Below, piece by piece: positions 35,516 through 47,426 of a stretch of DNA of 64,000 nt (its first letter is position 1; every line of letters starts with the position of its first letter). The notes under the pieces were generated by a model that saw only the letters and a program-made list of their open reading frames with translations, did no database searches and was not told the DNA's origin. A program made the position numbers and the translations under genes. Origin of the DNA: Dimargaris cristalligena (Eukaryota; Kickxellomycota; Dimargaritomycetes; Dimargaritales; Dimargaritaceae); assembly GCA_027576995.1 (NCBI GenBank), contig JANBQC010000055.1, forward strand, positions 1 to 64,000, read 5' to 3'.

Positions 35516-36712
35516 TTTCCGGATTGGATTAGTGGTTAACCGCATTAATACCTGTTGAAAAACATATTCTGATGGATATATTAATACCACATATTTACTT
35601 TTAAATTGCATTAGGTTTTTTGTTACACTATGTCCTTTCATATTAACCACTTAAAATGCCTCCCCCCCTATCGACTATACTATTCAATAAAGCTAACCAC
35701 CTAGAGGCACTTACCGTCCTCTAGCCGTTTTCTTCCCTTTGACCCAGTTTTATTGATACAACTGTAGTATTTTCAGCGCACGCCGCCCTCCCTCATCACC
35801 GTATTTTCAATACACATACGTGTAATCATATTACCTTGTCATTTCTATACACCCCTGCTTGTGCATATTACCCCCGAATAACCTCAGAATACTCTAACTA
35901 GGACCTAACATTACATCATCATAGATACATCCATCCGGCCACTGTTGGCCCTGTCACACTGACAGCTGTTTATGAGATTTGGTAGCTTTTATATGGGTGA
36001 AATGCGGCCCAGCTGTATAAGGTTTTAAATGATACGTATATGGGATAATATATGGGAGATTTATTTTCAACCAGTAATATTCACTTCAATCAACGGATTG
36101 TTCATTATACAGCCTGAATGAACCTCTCCCATATACAGTATCCGACCTATTATTCAACGAGTATTTTGGCCACTCCCCTGTCATATTACACATTAACACC
36201 CACGACAATCCCGACCCTACCCTTAATACAGCATACTGCATACCGGCAATATGGCACTTATCTTTACTACATCGTATTTGGACTGATCTTCTTTGCGTAC
36301 TAAGGGCCTGATGTTCCTGCGATTGATAAACCCAATTTGGCAACCCCCTTTTTTTTGCCTACTTGTATCAGGCTCAGCTATTCGCACTCGGCCTTGTCCA
36401 AAATAATATATATGTATATAAATCTTGGACAAAATCCAATATTTTAGAATGCCTGAACCGGCTGAGGGGATAAGATGTGTAAGTTTATTAGAAATGATAT
36501 GGTAACAAAGGGGAGGGCAATCCGCCAGCAGCCTGAAAGCGAGCGAGCGCGCGCGTGTGTGTGTTTAAGGGGGTGGCGGAGTAGTTCGATTAACTGGGCG
36601 GGTATTTGGAGACTAATAATTGGCAAGGTCGGAGCAACAACATTCCGGGAAACCCGGTATATTATAAAAGTTACCCAGACCTTCAGGTAGTATGTTTTAG
36701 CCCAATGGCAAA
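35516..36712. other. Intergenic region with an inverted-repeat element
   Basis: AT-rich. Contains AATAAA near 35686 for copy B and the 146-bp element at 35990-36135. A short run of GCGC/GTGT repeats lies at 36541-36565. No gene recognised. Confidence 0.55.
35990..36135 (+). mobile_element. 146-bp MITE-like element, copy 2
   Basis: Starts TATATGGGTGAAATGCGGCC and ends AACCTCTCCCATATA. The two ends are imperfect inverted repeats (TATATGGG...GCTGTATAA). Nearly colinear with copies at 38950 and, inverted, 32361. Confidence 0.82.
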
Positions 36713-37420
36713 TTACAGGATAGACATGAAAGTAACTATAAAACCAACCACCCATGAATACACCCAAACCCCCCGACTCCCACCATCACCTCCCCGGTGT
36801 ACGATGGACCCGGCCGAGATAACTTCGTCGTCCTCGGTACCACTTGGGTAGGCCAAGGACACAGTACCGGTAGCCCGAACTCCGGTTTGGGTACCACTCG
36901 GAAAAATCGACTGGGGAAAATCATCATCCGGGGTGGCAGTGTCAGTATTAGCAGTGGAGGAGGTAGCGGTAGCACTTTGGGTGATTCGACTGATATCCTC
37001 CATGATCTGACTAAGGGACTCACTATCCGTCGGAACCCCCCCGTTCCGTACGGTGGCGATACACTCCACCAAACAGATACTGGCGGGAGTGGCGGTATAA
37101 TTCGTGGACGGGTAGGCATTAATCGTGGCCCCGCACTGGATGGTGCAGTCGAGATAATCATCCTCGGAAATTTGGAGGCAGTTATCGACGCAGTCGTCTT
37201 CGGCTCCGGTTTGGCAAATGGTGTCAAAGAGACATTGGAACTCCGTGGGTAGGGAACCGGCTGAATTGGCGACACCTTTTACCGCGGCGAGGGAGAGTCG
37301 GTTGGTTTGGGCCAGGGCGGGGACAAGGGTTATGAGAAGGAGACTAAGGAGGAGGAACGACAACGACAACGGGACCCGCTGCCACCCTCGAGTACTGTGG
37401 TCGGACGGGCCTAGTTGCAT
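36713..37420 (-). CDS. GPI-type secreted protein with eight cysteines
   Basis: Single exon, 235 residues. An N-terminal signal (core LSLSFLLLSLLLITLVPALA, residues 18-37) precedes a compact Cys domain with C63, C69, C77, C81, C92, C96, C116 and C120, including three CX3C pairs. Then comes a Thr/Ser-rich stalk (about 125-205) and a terminal hydrophobic segment (VWVYSWVVGFIVTFMSIL) ending the chain, as in GPI-anchored proteins. An N-glycosylation site (NYT) is at 107. The spacing is not that of a CFEM domain. It is probably a cell-surface protein; binding partner unknown. The frame and secretory features are clear; GPI anchoring rather than a single membrane span is inferred. Confidence 0.75.
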   Translation of the reverse strand: MQLGPSDHSTRGWQRVPLSLSFLLLSLLLITLVPALAQTNRLSLAAVKGVANSAGSLPTEFQCLFDTICQTGAEDDCVDNCLQISEDDYLDCTIQCGATINAYPSTNYTATPASICLVECIATVRNGGVPTDSESLSQIMEDISRITQSATATSSTANTDTATPDDDFPQSIFPSGTQTGVRATGTVSLAYPSGTEDDEVISAGSIVHRGGDGGSRGVWVYSWVVGFIVTFMSIL

Positions 37421-39415
37421 TATAGGGCAATGGCGAGTAATGTACGGAAGTGCGTGAGTGCGTGCGTGCGCGGGGTAAGAGTATGGTGGATAAGTAGGGT
37501 GAACCCTGGTCCACCACCGGTTATATGGAGGGTAGGACGACGGTCGGGAAATAGGGGTTGAACATATATATATAATCGGCTGGGACAGTCACCAAGCTTT
37601 TATATGGGCTGTGAGGTGGTGAATACTATCCATTGACTTGGAAATAGAATTATCACCAAGGCCAAGCAAATGATAATACCGATACCGTAAAAGTAGTGCA
37701 GGAAGGGAATAGAGAGAGAGAGACTGTAAAATATTTGGACCAAGTAATGATAAAGTAATTAGCACTGATTAAAACACTAGGGATACACATATAACCCAAA
37801 TGTAATTGACTGGTCCCATGTGGTGAGGAACCAGGGGATATATATAATCTACAGGGGATCGGAGAGTTATGGGTGTGCCGATAATAGTAAAAAGCGAAGA
37901 AAAGGGATGCGTTGAGTGTGGACCAGACAAGGGGGAGTTAAAGGATTGCCCTCTCTGCCACTAATATAGAGCCCTCCTCCCCCCATCCTTCACCAACCAC
38001 CACAGCGAAATAGATTGGCCTCTCTCCTGCAGGTGAATGTGGATTGGCTGATGTGAATACGCTAAGGTTTGCGCCAAGACGAATAATACAACGACGGGGG
38101 TGCTGCAGCTGCAGGCAGAAAGGGCAGTGGTTATGACGAATAATCTAACCTACGCACAGGAAAGCGAGAGAGAAGGTTGGTCTTGGCATCGCAGGTAAAT
38201 GTTTTTTCCCGGGATCGACTGAGACTTGGCGGATAATGAGTGGGCGAAAAATACTACAGTAATACTTACTTTCATAGGTTTTTTTTATATAGAGGTGTGT
38301 GGAGGAGGAACAGGCAAGGCAGGCCAGCTGGTCGGGGCTAATATATACTCCAGGGGACAACATGTGTGTACTTTACCTAGAACACGTATTAGTGGTGGAT
38401 TGTGAGGGTTAAACATTTAGCCATGTGGGGATTGTAGGTGTGCGTCTCTCTCTCGTTGTGGACTGGTTGGGCTTGGGCTGCTGTTGCCGCTAGTCTGGCG
38501 AATCTTGGGAATGAGGGGGGATTACTATTCCTTTAATGTGAAGGGTGCAATCTACAGATGAGAGATACTCACCATATTACACATCCTTTTCTTACAATAA
38601 AGTATATTAAGGTAATGAAGGGGAAGTGGTGGTGGTGGCTCGACGATTTTCCTGGCCAAGACTTGGGTTCCGAATGGGCTATATTAATCCATACAGTGTG
38701 AATGGGAGGCGACATTCCAGGTTCACTGGCTCTATAGTCGTAAAACCCACCGGATCGCCAATAACCCTAGTCATATCATTATTAGGCTGTAGCAGTTAGT
38801 TCCATTGGCTTGGAAAAATGGCTATAGTGGTGGACGACGGAATTTGGCAGGTCCGCCGCCCCCTCCCTTTTCCCTTCATCACTATCGAATATACTATATA
38901 TTTTTTCGCTGGGATTATTCTGATCGTTCATGACACCGTCCAGGTGGATAATATGGGTAAAATTCAAACCAGCTGTATAAGGTTTTACAATATACGTGTA
39001 TGGGCGAATATATGTGAGAATATCTTTTAACCAGTAATATTGGCCGCATCCAATGGATTTTTCATTATACAGCCTAAATGAACTTCTCCAATATTATCTT
39101 GGCCCCCAGCCTAATAAGGCATGATTGGTAGATCACGTGATTCATTCTGCTCGCTTATGGGGGGCGACCCGTCCGCAATGCCAGCTGGATAGGTAAAACA
39201 AAATAGAGAGAGGGATTGGTGCATTTCAGTGCGTTGCCCTTTATCTTTCCATACTCTTTTTCCTTACCATTGCCGGCTATCCAAGCCAACTGTTGTTTTT
39301 CATTTCGGTTTAGACAAGCGAACTCAAAATAAGCTCCCCCCCCCCAATACACACACGCACATACATCGTCACTACTCGCCCATTTCCCCAGTCGCATCCC
39401 CCCTCTCCCAGTCCC
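37421..39415. other. Divergent intergenic region with an inverted-repeat element
   Basis: 2 kb between head-to-head genes. It holds a TATATATATA run at 37564-37573 on the side of the GPI-type gene, GA tracts near 37710, the 146-bp element at 38950-39095 and a C/T-rich leader at 39310-39415. No coding region recognised. Confidence 0.55.
38950..39095 (+). mobile_element. 146-bp MITE-like element, copy 3
   Basis: Starts ATATGGGTAAAATTCAAACC and contains CAGCTGTATAAGGTTTTACA; ends CAGCCTAAATGAACTTCTCC plus AATAT. Same length and orientation as the copy at 35990, with scattered substitutions and slightly decayed ends. Confidence 0.75.
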
Positions 39416-40447
39416 ATGGAACCCAATCGCGGCCTCGAAGCTTTCGAACGACTCGTCAAAGCCAATGACGCGCAGGCCGCCCTCGACCGGGGGTCCTGTA
39501 AGAAATGCGGAGGAGCTGGCCATTTAACTTTCGAATGCCGCAATTTCATCACCTTGAAAACTCGTCGCGCACCCCCAGCGTCGTCCACCATTCCATCAGC
39601 TCCGGTCTCCACAATACCCCCTCCACCGGCAGTAGCTGCAGTAGTAGTAAAAGCGGAAAAGGTATCGGTATCGGCGGATAAACCCCGGTCAAGTCGAAAG
39701 TCCGGCTCATCCTCGCGCAAGTCACGCCACTCCCGTCGGTCCAGCCATCAGAGTAGACGCTCACGATCAAGGTCTGTATCATCGGCATCATCATCCTCGT
39801 TGTCGTCTCCGTCTAGATCTCGCTCACCCGACTCACGCTATGGACGCCGACATCGACATAGTCGTCGTCATCGCCACCATAGCCCTAGTCGGAGTCAACA
39901 TGGTAGGAGGCGGCCATCCCGTCGGCATCGTGATAAAAGCTGTAGCCCTAGTTCCAGCAGTAGTCGTAGTCGTAGTCGCAGCCCCAACCCCAGCCGTAGT
40001 AACAGTCACAGTCGTAACCATCAATCTAAACGGGCCAAGGCCTCATCGCTAGACAAGGAATCTTTGAGTTCCCGCTCCCCCTCACCCGACCACCACCACC
40101 GCCGCCCTCGCCGGGACTGGTCATACAGCAGATCACCCGATAAACGCCGGCGCTCTAGATCTCCCGCCCAGCGTCATTCATCCCGTCGGCAACCACGGTC
40201 GCCTTCCGTGGGGGAGCGCGACGCACCCGTAGCCTCTCGGGCAGTCTCCCGGAGTGTATCGCGTAGTCGTAGTCCACCACCACCTGCAAAACGTTCCCGA
40301 CGATCCCACCGACGCCGACGCCGAAGCAGAAGCAGAAGCAGAAGCGGTGAGTCCCGCCCTTCATCCCGAAGTGAGGGACGGCCGACGAGCACCCGCTTGC
40401 GTGAACCTCATCCGGATAATTATCTAGCGAATGACTTAGACATATAA
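39416..40447 (+). CDS. SREK1IP1-like zinc-knuckle/RS-domain splicing protein
   Basis: Single exon, 343 residues. Residues 27-43 are a CCHC knuckle, SCKKCGGAGHLTFECRNF, almost identical to the knuckle of human SREK1IP1 (P18SRP), a partner of SR splicing factors. From about residue 90 to 325 the chain is an RS domain of RS, SR, RRHRH and SPSR runs. The acidic tail ends NYLANDLDI. Known members are shorter (about 155 residues in human), so this RS region is expanded. It should be nuclear and act in pre-mRNA splicing. The complementary strand holds spurious repeats because the RS codons are repetitive. Confidence 0.82.
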   Translation: MEPNRGLEAFERLVKANDAQAALDRGSCKKCGGAGHLTFECRNFITLKTRRAPPASSTIPSAPVSTIPPPPAVAAVVVKAEKVSVSADKPRSSRKSGSSSRKSRHSRRSSHQSRRSRSRSVSSASSSSLSSPSRSRSPDSRYGRRHRHSRRHRHHSPSRSQHGRRRPSRRHRDKSCSPSSSSSRSRSRSPNPSRSNSHSRNHQSKRAKASSLDKESLSSRSPSPDHHHRRPRRDWSYSRSPDKRRRSRSPAQRHSSRRQPRSPSVGERDAPVASRAVSRSVSRSRSPPPPAKRSRRSHRRRRRSRSRSRSGESRPSSRSEGRPTSTRLREPHPDNYLANDLDI

Positions 40448-41151
40448 AGTTGCCAACATTGCTAAGTAGTAAAACATATAAAAAACAATGGGCTAGTCGT
40501 AAATTGTAGAAATATATTGTATGATCATCAGATTCATGAATTGGGTATTTGGGATTTGGGATTTCGCCGAAACAAACTGAGTAGTGGCTATTGGGTATTT
40601 TTTTTAATAGGTACTTTTTAATGCCATACCATATCAGACTTATAACTTCCACCACGCTTTAGAGCAGAGGGACTCCAAGCGCAGCAGGTACTTTATTTTA
40701 ACTGACGGTCCTGCCAATGGCATCCACTCCAATACCCATTAAAAGAACTTGATCAACTGTAGTAGCAGTTAGGTGCGTTTAATTTCCAAAGCTAGGGCTC
40801 ATTTAACAGGGGCCGTAATAAGTTCATGCAATTATATATATATCCATAATGGCTAAATTCAATGATTTATTGATAAAATATGTAAATAAATGGACTCATC
40901 GATGGGGATGGGCAGGACTAGGCTGGATTGAACTGGATTATATTATCGAAACCCAGTTTGTTATTCCGGGATCAATAACGCCAGTCGATGTGGTAGGGCA
41001 GAGGTTCGGGAACAAGTGGGAATAAAATAGAGTAGGAGAGTAACGAGAGGGGCGAAAAATGATTTGTCATTTGGTCTGATCTCTTCCCTTTCTTATTTCC
41101 TATTACGGGGGGGGGGTGACATTTTTATCTTGAAGGAAGCGGGAAGGCGAC
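40448..41151. other. Convergent 3' flanks
   Basis: AT-rich spacer between tail-to-tail genes, with several AATAAA-like signals and a TATATATA run near 40837. No gene recognised. Confidence 0.6.
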
Positions 41152-41586
41152 CTACTGGGGTTTCACGAGTTTTTCGGGTTTCGGGCTCCGAGGTTCCAAC
41201 TTGGGAATATGGGGAGTATTCGTTTCGCCTACCCAAAACGCGCGGGCCGCGGCGAGTTCCTTTTCCTTCGCCGTTACCAAATCATGCGATCGTTGGTACA
41301 GCACTTTTTCGGCCGCAAAAAACTCCTGCAACCGGGGGTCCAAACGGTGGGTGAATTCAAACTGGTTGGGGTACTTGGCGTGCGTTTGGGTCCGGTCGAT
41401 CTTGGTTAAGATTTCGTGCCGGCCTTTCAAGGCTTTGACGAAGTACTTCTTGAACTTGGACCGCGTCAGATCCGACAACGGCGCATAGGTCACCGCCTTG
41501 TCGAACAGGCTTTGCGTGGTCTGCGGACCGTGCTTGGCCAGAATGTGCTTGATGATCGTGTGACCGGAGGCAACCACTTGGGACAT
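41152..41586 (-). CDS. Small basic protein, function not recognised
   Basis: Single exon, 144 residues, strongly basic and GC-rich with codon use like its neighbours, so very likely real. The N-terminal 80 residues suggest a small winged-helix or helical domain: GHTIIKHILAKHGPQTTQSL, then LTRSKFKKYFVKALKGRHEI and a basic region with YPNQFEFTHRLDP. A long charged helix (AAEKVLYQRSHDLVTAKEKE) and a Pro/Lys tail follow. The pattern recalls small mitochondrial ribosomal subunits of fungi, which is a guess only. No signal peptide; an N-terminal targeting sequence is not obvious. Confidence 0.65.
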   Translation of the reverse strand: MSQVVASGHTIIKHILAKHGPQTTQSLFDKAVTYAPLSDLTRSKFKKYFVKALKGRHEILTKIDRTQTHAKYPNQFEFTHRLDPRLQEFFAAEKVLYQRSHDLVTAKEKELAAARAFWVGETNTPHIPKLEPRSPKPEKLVKPQ

Positions 41587-42487
41587 GATTAAAGAGAATG
41601 AATATGTGCTTAAAGGGGGAGGATCTAATGGCTAAGGCTTTTTCAGGAAAATAATAATAGTAAAAATAAAACCGAATGGGAGAATAGTAAGAGACTGATT
41701 AAAGTGCTGAGGGGAAATAGACGGTGCAAAGGCTTTGGAGATTGGCAATGCAGTGCATGGCCAATGTCTGAATGGGGACAAGAATTCGAGCTTGATTCAG
41801 ATGGCCGGAAGATCCTACACACTTGGGCAGAATACCAAACGGCGTCAGCTCATTCTTAGAGGCGAGGTGGGCTGTTGATTTTAGGGTGCAATTTCCACCC
41901 AAAATTGCTTATTTTGGATTGGCTAAAATGGCCCATTTCATTCTCTAGCAATTAAACCCAATTGTAGTAATTTGTATTATTTATATTTAATGAAGAAGAG
42001 TAGGGGTTTAGGAAGAATTGATTAACCTTATACATAGATGGTAAAAAAAACAGGAATAATGAAGATTAAAGCATCTCTTTAAATAAAACGAAGCCACTGA
42101 CCAACGGTAAAAGAAAAAAATGGTATACTAACGGGTGCAAGTGGATGTTTTAGAATCCTCTCGGATACTAAAACTTAGATACCGGCTGACGCAGGTTAAA
42201 TTACTAACGGGCAAAAATCTTCATCTGGAGAAAAACAAAAGTGACATGGCAAGGGTTATATCCAGATAAACATATATAAAATGCCCATAAAAATCACGGA
42301 AAGAGGAACCAAGACATTAAAGTATGACAAAAACAAAGCGCAAGTCCGCTGGTGCTATTTAAAGGCGGAGCCCAAAATTTAAATAAAATGAATTCAATAG
42401 AGGAACGCTACCAAGAATTTCCCTGAGAAAAGAGAAAGACTCGGAGGTTCAGTTTTTTTTAAAAAAAAAATCACCCCCGCGTAAAGA
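41587..42487. other. Intergenic region
   Basis: AT-rich, with many short A runs and an A/T homopolymer pair at 42453-42470 just after pcf11. A 67-codon minus-strand frame at 41699-41902 lacks an ATG and I discount it. Confidence 0.55.
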
Positions 42488-45400
42488 TTAAGGTGATTCA
42501 GTGGCCTGGCGTTTAGCTACCGGGGAGATGCTCGAGCGCCCAATCTTGATGGCCGCCCGGGGGTCCAGGTCTTTGACCACGGGCAAAGGGGAGGGGCCAT
42601 TGCGCGGTTCCGCCTCTTGGTCATCGACTTCATCCGCCTTTCGCTTGATTCCCCCCGCTGCCCGCTCAACTGGGCTGGACGAGTGGTAGGGAGATTGCAG
42701 TGGAGACGACGGGAGGGCCGGCAATGACTCCGAAGAAGCCATGGATGATCCCCGAAGGATTTCATTGTCAGATAACGGCTCTGTTTCCTCCTTCTTCACA
42801 TCGATGCTCTCACCTAGGCCCTCGTCTCCCGAATCACCACCGGAGGCCTGGGCCCGGCGCAGCATATCCGTCCGACAAGTGGCATGATAGATGGAGTCGC
42901 CCTCTACAAGAACGGCGTTACGGTATACCCAGTCTTCCTCATCCTCGGACCATACGCCGGTTAATTTTTCGTTACATACGGGGCAGATGGACGAATGCGG
43001 TTCGGAGGGTACGGTGATCACCATAGCACGGAGGAGAGCATCATCGCTGTGTTCATGGTCGCCAGCCTCACCATCGGCCTCTGGTTTGGAGGAGCCGTTC
43101 GAAGCCCCTGCATCCTCGCCAGAGCGGTCACCACCGTCATGGCCCGCGGTAGCTTGCTCGAAAATCTTGGCTGGGGTAAGGTCTTCATTATCAGTTTGGC
43201 GAGAGTCAATCCAGTCCTGGAGTTCAGATTGAATCATCATAACGTGTAAACGAATTGAAGAAATTGCATAGGAATAGCAATGAAAAACAATAATAATAGG
43301 AAGTGTGTTGGTTAGTTTCGCTGTAGTCATATTATACCATCCAGTGAAAAGCCCCAGGACGACTTACTTAGCGAAAGGGGGGTATAAAGTCATTTCCACG
43401 AAAAGAAATGGGGATATCAACAGTATCTGACGCGTTTCTATTCCCTTCGCCCACCAATACGCATGTTTTATTTGATGACTCGGCCAGGTAATTAACAATC
43501 CAGCCAGTATGTTGACGATATAAAAAAGTTGGGATACTAAGAATTGCTATATATATAATCGAAGGAGTATCGAAAACGAAGACCGGTGCTTACCTTCTCG
43601 GAAACGAACCAGCCCCGGGGCTGGGCCTGACGCACTTTGTCCTTAAAACGGCTGTTGGAGCGGAAATGCCAGTCAAGATGCTTATCCAATTGTTTCTTCC
43701 CGATGCTGGTCTCAGGATAACGGGCGCCGCATTGCTTACACTTAAGGGGAATGGCGTCGTAGAGGGTCGCTACTAGTCCGGGGCGTTTTCTAGGTGAGAG
43801 GGAAAAGGGGACAAGACAAAAACATGGGATATCCGGCAAACCCGATACATAAATTAACAAACGAAGTCCATTGGAATATATATGAGCGAGATGTACAAGG
43901 TTGGAGTAGCCCCCATAACTATGGTGGCGGCAACTAACCCCCTTTTACGGGGAAAATTCCGAGAAGGGGGGCTTGCACAAGGAATCTGGGTATAGTACTT
44001 ACTTCTGAAGATCTTCGTTATTAAGCTGAATGGGGGATACTTTATTAACAGACGGGCGAGTACCATTAGTCGCACCTCGAAGGGGAAGATTAGCGCCAGG
44101 GAAGGGCGCCACCGTGGGCATAGAAGTGGGCTGGAGGCCTGGCCCCCCTCCCCCGCTTAAATTGGCGGAGGGGTAGACCGACTGGTTGGAGAGAGACGGT
44201 GCCATATTGACCGGCTGCAGGGCGGGGATGGAACCAATGGATGAGCCAATGGACGCCAGGGTGCTCAAAAGGGCCGCATTGGGACCCAGGAGCTGCTGAA
44301 GTAGTGCGGAGGCGTCGGTGGGCACGGCCGGGACGGGGTTGCCTACAGGGAAGGTGGGCAGCAGTGGGGCGGCGGTAGTAGTGGGTAAGGGGATTTGGGG
44401 AGTCAAGCTACGCAAGGCATTGAGGATGGCCATGGGGTCGGTCGATGGCACCGAGGTGGCAGGGGAAGGAGCCATGCCGGGGGGAGAAACCGGGTAATAA
44501 CCAGGCTTAGCGGAATGCGTGGTATACTGTGCGTAGGGGGGCTGCTGGTGCGGGGGTTGGGATTGGGGCTGCGGGTGCCGCTGGCCGGCCGTCTGATGAA
44601 TATGTTTATCTAGGGCAGCGATAACCGAAACCGGGAAAAGGGGTCTGGGTTTGTTCTCCTTCCAAATAGCCAATACACGGCGAAAGTTATGGCGATCGTC
44701 CGGGGATATTTTATTATAGGCACTTGTAAAGGCAGGTACAATCCGTTTGGCAAATTCGGGAATATAGGCATGGCCGACATTTTTGCAAATGGAGTCAATC
44801 AGAAATAACACGGGTACTTTATAGCGGGGCGGGGCCTACCGTGGTTTATAGTGCACGCAGGGGACAAATTCCAGCAGCAAGTAGATTTAGTAGTAATAAG
44901 CACAGAGATTATGTTGGTTCATTGGGATGCATGACATAACCAAGACAGCGATGTCCGAAGGCACAGAGCACATTTACCAAAACATGGCCACATTATAGTG
45001 ATACAGCGAAAATCAAGAAATACAATTTCATAATAGTAGTTAGTTAATTTACTCAGAGATTGAGGGACAATTGGACCGTGCTGGCATTTTAGTGTCTTTA
45101 CCACCATCGAGTCGGGGTCATTAGTGGTGGTTATATTGTGTATTACAATAAGCTTATTTTTTAAACTTGAAACACAAAATAGGGGAGAAGGGAGGAAATG
45201 GCACAACTATCACCCGATTTGGTAGTATGCTTAATGAAAAAATGGGGGAAGAAGGCGAAATAAGGCCCCTGTGTCATACAAAGAGTTTCGAGACGGTATT
45301 TGACTCGTAGACTCCATCCATGGCAGCAAATTGGAATATAAAAGAAGGCGAACGATACAAAGTATAAACTGCGACGGCAAGTAAGGGGCACCTCCAAATG

Positions 45401-46599
45401 ACATCTCCACGCACTTCGGCAAACCTAATACCTGTGTACTCATCCCTCATATCATGCAAGGGTACTCCATAGTAACAGGAACTCGGGAGCCTCAGTGGGG
45501 GACTCGCTTACTAGCCACTCGCAAAATGGCGTATCGAATAAATGAGTGTACAAAACAGAGAGAAGCATATGATATGGCAACTGCCTTAAACGGCCCCGCT
45601 TGGCTATCTCCCCCATAACCAAAGAAAAATCCTAACGGGAATATGTGGAGAGCGGAGTTGCTTTTTTTTCCATTCCGAATTTCTGACACAGCGGGATGTT
45701 ATTTATATTGGGAATTCAAAAAAAACAACAACTAAAAGAGAAGCGTATACTCGAATGGCCTATTATTGAAGACAAAAAAGGCCCCGTATAATAAACGTTA
45801 TACGGAGTACGACAAAAGTCATCAAATAAGGAGGTGTAGATGCCGGATGGGCAAAGATGCGAAGTCCATACTAGGAAGGGGGGTCGGCTGCAGGTTGTCA
45901 GGTGGCAAATCACCATCTCCCACGAGATTCGATACGAATCCCGGAACAGGCGAGGCTAGGGAATGACTTGGACTGGATAAACATCCCGCGCAGCTACGAC
46001 CCAGTTACCTGACCACTGACGGGTTTAGGGAAAGCAGAGCTCAAGTCCAACGAGGCAATCTGCCGGCGATATAGACCCATGTGCCAGCCCAAGCCATTCC
46101 CGGATTGACCCTACAAGAACCGTTGACAAACCCCCCTTTCCTACCTTCACTATATCACGTTATTGGAGCGTAGAATTGGGGCTGACTAAGCCAGGGTCGG
46201 CCAAAATTAGGCCAGCTCCGCGGAGAGTTCGGATGGTAAAGCCATCAGGGGCATTTCCTTCTCCGGCAAAAGCGGGGCTAATTGTGGCCGACCCTGGCTT
46301 AGTCGGTCCCAATTCTACGCTTCAATAACGTGATATAGTGAAGGTAGAAAAGGGGCGTTTATCAACACAGAATTAGACCAGGATATTGCGCTGTTATAGA
46401 GGGGGGGCACTGTGTAATATTAACTTACCGAGTGTAAACGAGAGCAAACGACCTCAGCGACCACGGAAGCAGCCTGCTGGTTCTCACCCGCGATGACCGT
46501 CAGGTTTTTAATGATGGGGCGCGAGTTGAGGGTCAGATCCTCTAGGGAATTGACGTAGTCCTGGCGAAACGCTTCGAGGTCGGTTTGGGTGGGCGACAT
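42488..46599 (-). CDS. PCF11: Pcf11-like mRNA 3'-end processing factor, four exons
   Basis: Exons 46599-46429, 44835-44003, 43789-43594 and 43216-42488 join with matching phases (0, 2, 0) to about 642 residues. Pcf11 belongs to cleavage factor IA and links the RNA polymerase II C-terminal domain to cleavage/polyadenylation and termination. Exons 1 and 2 form the CTD-interacting domain: YVNSLEDLTLNSRPIIKNLT, then KVPVLFLIDSICKNVG. A Gln/Pro-rich linker follows. Exon 3 is the first zinc finger (LKCKQCGARYPETSIGKKQL, HLDWHF). Exon 4 continues with SEK/DWIDSRQ and the second finger, CPVCNEKLTGVWSEDEEDWV with YHATC. The ORF-start methionines inside exons 2-4 are not starts. Intron 1 is 1593 nt, far longer than others here, and contains a foldback element. 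Assignment is secure. Confidence 0.9.
46122..46366. mobile_element. Foldback element with 95-bp inverted arms in pcf11 intron 1
   Basis: Arms 46122-46216 and 46272-46366 are inverted copies with about nine differences in 95 bases by eye; the spacer is 55 bp. The outer ends read GTTGACAAAC and, inverted, GTTGATAAAC. The inner part shares CTACCTTCACTATATCACGT, GCGTAGAATTGGG and GACTAAGCCAGGGTCGGCCA. No open frame and no obvious target-site duplication. It resembles a foldback MITE; transcribed with the pcf11 pre-mRNA it would fold into a long hairpin. Confidence 0.8.
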
Positions 46600-47426
46600 G
46601 GGCTGGGCGGGTATACAATAGGGGCACAATGGAAGCCGGCGAAAATAGAGGTATGGGGAGAATAGAACAGGGTACTTGGAGTGATATATATATATATCAA
46701 TGACGGCAGCCGGACAAGGAAGATTACTTAAGAGATGATTAAGGGTGGTGGAAGCTAAAGGTTGGCAGGGAATGGAAGAGGAAAGAAAACTGGTTAAAGT
46801 AGGCAATAGGAACTACCCTGGAGACAATCTACGCGTTCAAATAAAAAAGAGAGAGAAAGAGAAAGAAAGAAAGATGAGAAGGAACTAGCCACCAGAGAGA
46901 CACGGCCCATAAGTCTTGAAGTGCGGCTCTGTCTTAGTCGGGCGTCTGGTTCACGCAACGCCGCACATTCCTAACCCATTTCTCCGACAGTGGCGGGAGA
47001 AAAAACCCCAAAGAAGGCTTCTTTATCTCCTCCTCTCTTGAATGTGCCAAGGAGGAGAGAAAGAGGGAGGAGGCGCCATTCACCTCGAGTCACGGGACTT
47101 AAAATGTTACTCCATGGTATATAAAATATTATACGCCATGGGACAATTTCTCATGCCCACCCTGTGCAATAATAAAAGGCCAACGACATTGATTAAAACG
47201 AACACCTGATTTTCCATCACGGTGAATACTTGCCAATCCTCCTCCGTCGACCTTCCTTCTTTACAAATCCATGACACCTTCTCTCTTAAAGAAGAAGACC
47301 CTTTGATCCTTCTTACGCCCTCGTATTCACTAAAACCACCAAGAATTATAATTAATCATCAGTAGAAATTTATAGTAGTCATACATGTTATTATCACACA
47401 ATTGAGATAGCTCCACCAACCCCTTA
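46600..47426. other. Promoter of pcf11 and 3' flank of DAD2
   Basis: Contains a TATATATATA run at about 46685-46695 (85 bases upstream of the pcf11 ATG) and a purine-rich GA/GAAA tract at 46846-46875. No coding region recognised. Confidence 0.6.

Noticed and set aside
44836..46428. Possible nested gene inside pcf11 intron 1
   Set aside because: The frames there (for example 44919-45206 on minus) have chance-like composition; only the foldback element stands out.
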